Shown: piece by piece, positions 6,008 through 10,610 of the stretch
Numbering within the stretch: the first letter of the stretch is position 1
Layout: every line of letters begins with the position of its first letter
NCBI GenBank assembly: GCA_030593645.1
Contig: JAUVGT010000157.1
Span: forward strand, 1 to 10,610
DNA: 10,610 nucleotides
Reading direction: 5' to 3'
Source of the DNA: Deltaproteobacteria bacterium
GTDB taxonomy: Bacteria > Desulfobacterota > Desulfobacteria > Desulfobacterales > JAUVGT01
Made by a program: the position numbers and the translations under genes
Notes under the pieces: model-generated
The model's database searches: none
The model's input: the letters and a program-made list of their open reading frames with translations, nothing else
Told to the model about the DNA's origin: nothing

Positions 6008-6763
6008 ATGGGCTGGATGGGTAAATTAATCGGCGGAACACTTGGATTTGCAATCGGCGGACCGTTAGGTGCGATTGCCGGTGCGGCTTTTGGGCATGCA
6101 TTTGACAGAACCAATGAACAATATCTGTCATATGAAAAATCAGAGCCGCTTACCGGCGAAGAAGCGCAATTAACATTTTTTATTGCGACGTTTTCAATGC
6201 TTGCAAAACTTGTAAAGTCTGACGGCCGAGTAACAAAAGATGAGATTGATTCAATCAATAAGTTCATGCTGAATGATTTAAAACTGACGCCGGAAAGCAG
6301 ATTGGCGGCAATGAATATATTTAATACCGCTATTCATTCAACTGAAAGTTTTCAAAGCTTTGCCGTTCAATTTTACAGTAGTTTTTCAAATCAGCCCCGG
6401 TTCCTGGAAATGATGATCGATGTTTTACTAAGGGTGTCAGTGGCTGATGGTGAAATGAATCCCAATGAAGAAAAGTTGATCCTTGAGGCTGTTCAAATTT
6501 TCAATTTCAGCCATCGTGAATTTGAAATCTTAAAATCCAAATATATCCAGAAAACCGAAAGATATTTCGCCGTATTAGGATGCCGTAAGAGCGATACGAA
6601 TGAGTTCATCAAAAAACAATACCGGAAACTGGTTATGGAATATCATCCGGACAGGATCGTATCCAAAGGCCTGCCGGAAGAATTTACCCGATTTGCACAG
6701 GACAAGTTTCGCGAAATCCAGGAAGCGTATGATTTGATTAAGGAAGAAAGAGGTATAAAATAA
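6008..6763 (+). CDS. Membrane-anchored TerB/DnaJ-domain co-chaperone (DjlA-like)
   Basis: The 251-residue protein has three parts. Residues 5-31 are a Gly/Ala-rich hydrophobic segment (LIGGTLGFAIGGPLGAIAGA), a likely membrane anchor with GxxxG-like spacing. Residues ~54-178 form an all-helical TerB-like domain with two acidic loops, SDGRVTKDEI and ADGEMNPNEE, typical metal-site loops of this fold. Residues ~186-248 are a J domain with YHPDR (HPD at 213-215), the motif that stimulates DnaK ATPase. This order matches DjlA. The role is inferred: recruiting DnaK to the inner membrane. The open frame reaches back to a TTG at 5834, but that start lies inside the tRNA terminator and adds unconserved residues. 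The ATG at 6008 has GGAG 11 bases upstream and starts directly at the anchor. It converges with mtaB, leaving 17 bp between stop codons and no clear terminator. Confidence 0.88.
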   Translation: MGWMGKLIGGTLGFAIGGPLGAIAGAAFGHAFDRTNEQYLSYEKSEPLTGEEAQLTFFIATFSMLAKLVKSDGRVTKDEIDSINKFMLNDLKLTPESRLAAMNIFNTAIHSTESFQSFAVQFYSSFSNQPRFLEMMIDVLLRVSVADGEMNPNEEKLILEAVQIFNFSHREFEILKSKYIQKTERYFAVLGCRKSDTNEFIKKQYRKLVMEYHPDRIVSKGLPEEFTRFAQDKFREIQEAYDLIKEERGIK

Positions 6764-6780
6764 CCGGAATGATTTAATTA

Positions 6781-8094
6781 TTACATTATCGTTCCAAATA
6801 CAGTATTGTTTTCATCAACCTTATCAAGTTTTACATTTACAAAACTATTCTTCAAATCATCCTTGCCCGGAATAAGAACAGGGATGTAATTGGATGTCAG
6901 GCCTTTTAAAAGACCTGTTTTGCGATCCCGTTTACTTTCCACGAGAATTTCAAGATTTTCCCCGATGAATTTTTTATAAAATACATGCTTTTTCATATTA
7001 CCGAGTTCGCGCATTTTTTTACACCTTGATTTAATGATATCCGGAGCTATTCTTTCGGTAAATGAATAGGCCAGTGTTCCTTTGCGGGGTGAGAAGGGGA
7101 ATACATGAAGGTAAGCCACTGGCAGTTCATGAATAAGATTGTATGTATTTTCAAAAGCCTGTTCAGCTTCCCCGGGGAAACCGATGAGTGTGTCTACACC
7201 GATTGCGGCATCCGGAAGATGATCATGAATCATTAATACAAGGTTTTTAAAAAACGACCTGTTATATGGTCTCCCCATTTTTTTCAAAACGGCATTATCA
7301 CCGCTTTGCAGCGGAATATGAAAATGATGACAGATATTTACTGAATTACCCGTTGATTCAGATGACAGTTGAATGATTTCTTCGCTCAGTTCAACCGGTT
7401 CAAGAGAACTTAACCTTATGCGATCCATTAATTTTTTATGCCGGATTTCTTTTAAAAGGGCAGAGATATCAATCTGAGGAGAAAGGTCAGTTCCATAGCA
7501 ACCCAGATGGATGCCTGTCAGTACAACTTCGTGGTACCCTTTTTCCTTCATAAACCTGATATCCTCAAGTACTTTTTGAAGCGGCAGACTGCGGCTTGGC
7601 CCTCGAGCATGGGGTACGATACAATAAGTGCAGAAAGAATTACAGCCATCCTGGATTTTTAAAAAAGGCCGTGTACGGCTGCCTGTTGGAACAAAGGGCA
7701 TGTGTTCGAATTGAAACATTTTATTAATCGGAAGCTGTGTATATTCTTCTTTGCACCTGCCGGACTTGATAATTTCTAAAAGCCGATGTTTCGAGGGGTT
7801 GCATATAATTTCATGCACACCCTTTATCTTTTTTATCTGTTCAGCCTCAATTTGGGCATAGCAGCCAGTCACAACAATCCGGGCGCCTGGATTTGCACGT
7901 ATTGCCTGACGTATTGCCTGTCTTGACTGCATGGCAGCTTTTTGTGTCACTGTACAGGTATTGATGATACAGATATCAGCCGTTTTATCACCTGACACAG
8001 GGATTAAATCATTTTCTGAAAATTCCTTTGAGAGAGATTCAGATTCATATTGATTGACTTTGCAGCCAAGTGTTTTGATGATAAATTTTCTCAT
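6781..8094 (-). CDS. mtaB: tRNA t6A37 methylthiotransferase MtaB
   Basis: MtaB is a radical-SAM methylthiotransferase that converts t6A to ms2t6A at position 37 of tRNAs reading ANN codons. The 437-residue protein has the N-terminal UPF0004 domain with cluster ligands C11 (LGCKVNQYES), C47 (NTCTV) and C78 (TGCYAQ). The radical-SAM CxxxCxxC follows as DGCNSFCTYCIVPHARG, with C151, C155 and C158. Then come HIPLQSG and GFPGE, and a C-terminal TRAM domain from ~376. The LGCKVNQYES start, with CKVNQ, separates it from MiaB and RimO. I prefer the ATG at 8094, which gives the usual MRKFIIKTLGC start and has AGGG about 12 bases upstream. An ATG at 8115 adds seven residues without a ribosome binding site. 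It is probably a single transcription unit, since the gap to mnmA is 378 bp and holds repeat copy 3. Confidence 0.95.
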   Translation of the reverse strand: MRKFIIKTLGCKVNQYESESLSKEFSENDLIPVSGDKTADICIINTCTVTQKAAMQSRQAIRQAIRANPGARIVVTGCYAQIEAEQIKKIKGVHEIICNPSKHRLLEIIKSGRCKEEYTQLPINKMFQFEHMPFVPTGSRTRPFLKIQDGCNSFCTYCIVPHARGPSRSLPLQKVLEDIRFMKEKGYHEVVLTGIHLGCYGTDLSPQIDISALLKEIRHKKLMDRIRLSSLEPVELSEEIIQLSSESTGNSVNICHHFHIPLQSGDNAVLKKMGRPYNRSFFKNLVLMIHDHLPDAAIGVDTLIGFPGEAEQAFENTYNLIHELPVAYLHVFPFSPRKGTLAYSFTERIAPDIIKSRCKKMRELGNMKKHVFYKKFIGENLEILVESKRDRKTGLLKGLTSNYIPVLIPGKDDLKNSFVNVKLDKVDENNTVFGTIM

Positions 8095-8229
8095 ATAACA
8101 AAAAATCCCTAACATGAACTATATAACATCATATCACGCAAAGCACACAAGATGATGCTTTCTCTATTTATTTAAGTACTATCCTTTGATCATCCTGAAC
8201 TTATCCGCAATAGCCAAAAGTGACGGCGG

Positions 8230-8391
8230 ATTAAAACAAAAAAATATTTTTCTCGCAAAGGCGCAAGGCCCGCAAAGTAAAACATAAACTCAGTCGCTTC
8301 GCGAAAAAAAACTAAAATCAATTTTTTTGCCTGCCCTTTGCAGGCGACCCCCCTTGCGTCTTTGCGCCTCTGCGAGAGTTTTGTTTTTAAT
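8230..8391 (-). repeat. MITE-like palindromic repeat, copy 3 (inverted, most complete)
   Basis: The core (8251-8378), read on the minus strand, follows copies 1 and 2 from CTCTCGCAGAGGCGC, through the GCCTGC-AAAGG-GCAGGC and TCGC-GAA-GCGA hairpins, to GCGCCTTTGCGAGA. This copy also shows outer inverted repeats beyond the core: ATTAAAACAAAA at 8230-8241 and TTTTGTTTTTAAT at 8379-8391. The full element may therefore be ~160 bp. It occupies most of the 378-bp gap between mnmA and mtaB. The remaining gap sequence (8095-8229 and 8392-8472) shows no open frame, RNA gene or clear terminator. Confidence 0.82.
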
Positions 8392-8472
8392 TATTTTAAT
8401 TGTCTTTATTCGCGTTTATCGACCTTAGACTTAAGCTATGTCGGACAAATCTGCTCAACTCCGTAATTAATA

Positions 8473-9540
8473 TCATTCAACTCTCTCAATCCACCCTCCG
8501 CCAAGTACTTCATCACCGCTGTAAAAAACCGCTCCCTGACCTGGTGTGATTGCGGGTTCAGGGTCATTAAAACGCACGGTCACACTGTTTTTATCTGATA
8601 AATGAAGTTCAGATAAAACGGCTTTGTGCCTGTAGCGAACCTTTGTATAGACTTTGACTGGAAATTGCGGTTCGCCTGCGATCCAGTTTACATTATTAAC
8701 CTTACATTCAGCGGACAGCAGCTCCTCTTTTCCACCGACTATGAGTCTGTTTTTTTTAACGTCCAAACGCAGAACATAATAGGGCCTGGCCGAAGGGCAG
8801 TTGATTCCACGCCTTTGGCCGATTGTAAACTGGAAAAGACCGTTGTGTATACCGATAGCCTTACCTTTACCATCGACAATTTCACCGGGATTCTCCTTAA
8901 AATCCGGATGTTCCAGGAGAAATTCCGTATAGGTTTTATTCCTGATAAAACAGACATCCTGGCTTTCACCGTGAGTAACAGGGGACAGTCCGTTTTTTTT
9001 TGCAAGCGTTTTTACTTCCGCTTTTGTTTTCTCACCAAGAGGGAATATAATATGATCAAGCTGCTTACGCGTCAAAAACGCAAGAAAATAAGATTGATCC
9101 TTGTTTGGATCAATCCCTTTCAAAAGGTGCGGTTTGTTTTCGGTATCCTTTTCGACTCTTGCGTAATGACCGGTGGCAAGATGAGATGCCCCTAACTTAC
9201 GAGCATAATCCAGAAGGACACCGAATTTTATTAATGGATTGCACACCAGACAGGGATTAGGGGTTTTTCCGGAATGATATGAATCTTTAAAATAATCAAT
9301 AACATTTAGCCTGAATTCATTGCTCAGGTCTATGAAATGAATGGGTATGCCGAGGGTTTTTCCAAGCTGGGAAATTTTGAGGCCGACAGCATTTTTTTCT
9401 ATGGACGGATCTGACAAATCCGTTTCGTATCCTGTTAAAAAATGGATACCAATGACATCATGCCCCTGATTTTTAAGAAGTTTAGCTGCCATCAGCGAAT
9501 CGACTCCTCCGCTCATGGCAATCGCAGTTGTGTGAATCAT
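8473..9540 (-). CDS. mnmA: tRNA-specific 2-thiouridylase MnmA
   Basis: MnmA activates the C2 oxygen of U34 in tRNA Lys, Glu and Gln with ATP and replaces it with sulfur delivered as a persulfide. The 355-residue protein starts with the PP-loop SGGVDS (10-15). The catalytic cysteines are C97 in TPNPCLVCN, which belongs to a CxxC pair with C100, and C197 in SQDVCFI, which would carry the persulfide. TGHYAR (123-128), KDQSYFLAF (147-155) and FTIGQRRG (238-245) are also family features, and a C-terminal beta-barrel follows. The ATG overlaps the stop of the upstream ferredoxin gene by 4 bp (ATGA), so the two are probably translated together from the promoter at 10030-10058. The length is normal and no key residue is missing. 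Confidence 0.97.
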   Translation of the reverse strand: MIHTTAIAMSGGVDSLMAAKLLKNQGHDVIGIHFLTGYETDLSDPSIEKNAVGLKISQLGKTLGIPIHFIDLSNEFRLNVIDYFKDSYHSGKTPNPCLVCNPLIKFGVLLDYARKLGASHLATGHYARVEKDTENKPHLLKGIDPNKDQSYFLAFLTRKQLDHIIFPLGEKTKAEVKTLAKKNGLSPVTHGESQDVCFIRNKTYTEFLLEHPDFKENPGEIVDGKGKAIGIHNGLFQFTIGQRRGINCPSARPYYVLRLDVKKNRLIVGGKEELLSAECKVNNVNWIAGEPQFPVKVYTKVRYRHKAVLSELHLSDKNSVTVRFNDPEPAITPGQGAVFYSGDEVLGGGWIERVE

Positions 9541-9965
9541 TCAAAAAATGTCTGGTTTGATGGTCTGATTTCCATTGCCCGGGTAGGACAGGCTGGAACA
9601 CACAGTTCACAAATGCTGCATTTTTTCTGTTCAAATTCCACAGACATTTCCGGCCGTTTAATAAATAAGGCACTTGTTGGACACACCGCGGTGCAGGCGC
9701 CGCAATGGGTGCATTTTTTTTTCACGCGCTTGATTTCCTGTGACGCGTTTTCAACATCGATTCCCTGATCCCTGAGGAATTTAACGCCATCCCGAAAATC
9801 TTTTCGTGTTCCGGATAGCTCAAGTACCATGACACCTTCTTTTCTGGGTAGAATAGTCGCATTCAGGATGTTAAAAATGAGATCAAAATCTTTTGTTAAA
9901 TGACAGACAATCGGATTTCTTGCTTCGGACTTTGGGAAACGCAGTATTAGTATTCTTGAAAACAA
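9537..9965 (-). CDS. NIL-domain 2[4Fe-4S] ferredoxin
   Basis: The 142-residue protein has an N-terminal NIL domain (~3-78), a small ACT-like fold also found at the C-terminus of methionine ABC transporter ATPases. A dicluster ferredoxin domain follows with CTHCGACTAVCP (C85, C88, C91, C95) and CSICELCVPACP (C116, C119, C122, C126), so both [4Fe-4S] sites are complete. In methanogens, NIL-ferredoxins work with a COG1900 protein in homocysteine synthesis from sulfide and aspartate semialdehyde. Here the partner is mnmA, whose start overlaps the stop by 4 bp. An electron- or sulfur-handling role in tRNA thiolation is inferred from context only. The start is TTG at 9965, chosen because a perfect AGGAGG lies six bases upstream. 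Confidence 0.92.
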   Translation of the reverse strand: MFSRILILRFPKSEARNPIVCHLTKDFDLIFNILNATILPRKEGVMVLELSGTRKDFRDGVKFLRDQGIDVENASQEIKRVKKKCTHCGACTAVCPTSALFIKRPEMSVEFEQKKCSICELCVPACPTRAMEIRPSNQTFFE

Positions 9966-9971
9966 GTGGTG

Positions 9972-9977
9972 CCTCCT
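9972..9977 (-). promoter_or_regulatory. Shine-Dalgarno site fixing the TTG start of the NIL-ferredoxin
   Basis: On the minus strand these bases read AGGAGG, a perfect anti-16S match, followed by six bases and then TTG at 9965. It is the strongest ribosome binding site in the window. It supports the rare TTG start and high translation of the ferredoxin-mnmA operon. Confidence 0.85.
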
Positions 9978-10029
9978 GAATAGTCTTTATTTTTTTTATT
10001 TATAATATTATGATAATAAATCGAATTCA

Positions 10030-10058
10030 ACTATATGCCTTAAATAGTATGGTGTCAA
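10030..10058 (-). promoter_or_regulatory. Strong sigma70-type promoter of the ferredoxin-mnmA operon
   Basis: On the minus strand, a consensus -35 TTGACA (10053-10058) is followed by exactly 17 bp and then TATAGT (10030-10035), a 5-of-6 match to the -10 consensus. Transcription would begin near 10023, leaving a 5' leader of about 58 bases before the TTG start. No operator or riboswitch structure is evident in that short leader. This is the best promoter match in the window. Confidence 0.8.
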
Positions 10059-10061
10059 TAT

Positions 10062-10142
10062 ATGAATGAATCTCGAATGTTCAAATATGCTATTGGTGAA
10101 AAACCCAGTAATACCCCTGATTATAGAGCGTTACGTGCTGAT
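10062..10142 (+). other. Short AT-rich reading frame entering the RND fragment
   Basis: An ATG at 10062 opens 27 codons (MNESRMFKYAIGEKPSNTPD...) in native-looking, AT-rich codon use. They run without a stop into the GC-rich RND pump frame. I do not recognise the sequence. Only a weak GGTG lies upstream. The stretch could be the true start of a divergent gene cut off by a chimeric join at ~10143. It could also be non-coding upstream sequence that happens to be open. It overlaps the edge of the ferredoxin promoter region. Confidence 0.3.
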
Positions 10143-10610
10143 TCAGTAGGTGGCTTCTCCCTGCTTAACGGCGTCGCCAGCTCGAACACGGGCTTCTCCA
10201 TCGCCACCCTCGAGCACTGGGACGACCGCCCCGGATCAGGAATGAGCGTGTGGGGTCTGATGCAGCGGGTCCAGCGCCACTTTTCCCAGATCCTCGAGGG
10301 CAACGTGTTCGCCTTCCCACCACCTCCCATCCAGGGGCTGGGGGCGGCCGGAGGCTTCGAGATGCAGCTTCAGGATCGGGGCGGCATCGGCCTCGTTCAG
10401 TTGGAGACCTTCTCCAACGACGTCGTGGCGGCGGGGAACGCCAGCCCGATCACGACGCGCCTCAACCAGAACTGCCGGGCCAGTGTACCCCAACTGTTCG
10501 CAGAGGTGGACCGGGAGAAGGTGAAGTCGCTGGGTATCCCCTTGGCAACGGTGTTCAACACGCTCCAGACCAATCTCGGGTCGGCGTACGTCAACGACTT
10601 CAACCTGTTC
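10143..10610 (+). pseudogene. Internal fragment of an RND (AcrB/HAE1-type) efflux transporter, partial at both ends
   Basis: The + frame encodes 156 residues without a stop, running off the right edge. SVGGFSLLNGVASSNTGF corresponds to the switch-loop region of AcrB (near residue 612 by my recall). VFAFPPPPIQGLGAAGGFE and LQDRGG are typical HAE1 porter-domain motifs, as are VPQLFAEVDREKVKSLGIPL and GSAYVNDFNLF near the end. In a working pump about 600 residues and several transmembrane helices precede this point; here they are absent. The sequence switches from about 30% to about 67-70% G+C per 60-base line at the start of the homology. The fragment therefore does not belong to a native gene beginning here. 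It is either a truncated transferred piece or an assembly chimera. Minus-strand open frames across it are shadows. The family call is firm; the origin is uncertain. Confidence 0.88.

Noticed and set aside
8095..8115. mtaB start at ATG 8115
   Set aside because: No ribosome binding site, and seven extra residues before the conserved MRKFIIKTLGC start. ATG 8094 has AGGG upstream.
8626..9195. 189-codon open frame on the + strand inside mnmA
   Set aside because: It is antisense to a complete, well-conserved mnmA, shows no recognisable domain and has no convincing start signals.
10121..10603. Three minus-strand frames in the GC-rich end
   Set aside because: GC-rich DNA leaves antisense frames open. 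The + strand encodes clear RND pump motifs across the same bases.

Overview
The window looks like a chromosomal stretch from a low-GC member of the Thermodesulfobacteriota, most likely a Desulfobacterales-type sulfate reducer. That is an inference from how the proteins read, from the def-fmt-rsmB cluster, from a NIL-domain ferredoxin, and from the interspersed palindromic repeats. Most of the DNA is AT-rich housekeeping sequence. The last ~465 bp are strikingly GC-rich (one 60-base line is 70% G+C, against 30% in a line just before the junction) and carry an internal piece of an RND efflux pump gene. That end is probably foreign to the rest: an assembly chimera or a truncated transferred fragment.

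Layout from left to right. Bases 3-167 are the C-terminal end of a CreC-like sensor histidine kinase on the + strand, ending exactly where the first of two direct copies of a ~125-bp MITE-like element begins (168-474). Then comes a minus-strand block, read right to left: a YbhN/UPF0104 integral membrane protein (3434-4504), def (peptide deformylase), fmt (Met-tRNA formyltransferase) and rsmB (16S rRNA m5C967 methyltransferase). def, fmt and rsmB overlap one another. A 125-bp imperfect palindrome (4572-4696) separates this block from ribF (FAD synthetase/riboflavin kinase). ribF diverges from a tRNA-Leu(CAG) gene, and the candidate -10 boxes of the two overlap. After the tRNA terminator comes a membrane-anchored TerB/DnaJ-domain protein (+), convergent with mtaB (-). 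An inverted third copy of the MITE-like element follows, then a two-gene operon read leftward: a NIL-domain 2[4Fe-4S] ferredoxin overlapping mnmA by 4 bp, behind a near-consensus sigma70-type promoter at 10030-10058.

Functionally the window is mostly about translation. def and fmt make and remove the formyl group of initiator methionine. rsmB methylates the ribosome. mtaB makes ms2t6A37 and mnmA makes the 2-thio group of U34 in tRNA. A tRNA-Leu gene is embedded among them. The most suggestive link is the ferredoxin co-translated with mnmA, which may supply electrons or sulfur for tRNA thiolation. I see no defence system, integrase, CRISPR array or phage genes, and no clearly new multi-gene system. 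The points worth follow-up are the NIL-ferredoxin/MnmA pair, the repeat families, the overlapping divergent promoters and the chimeric right edge.
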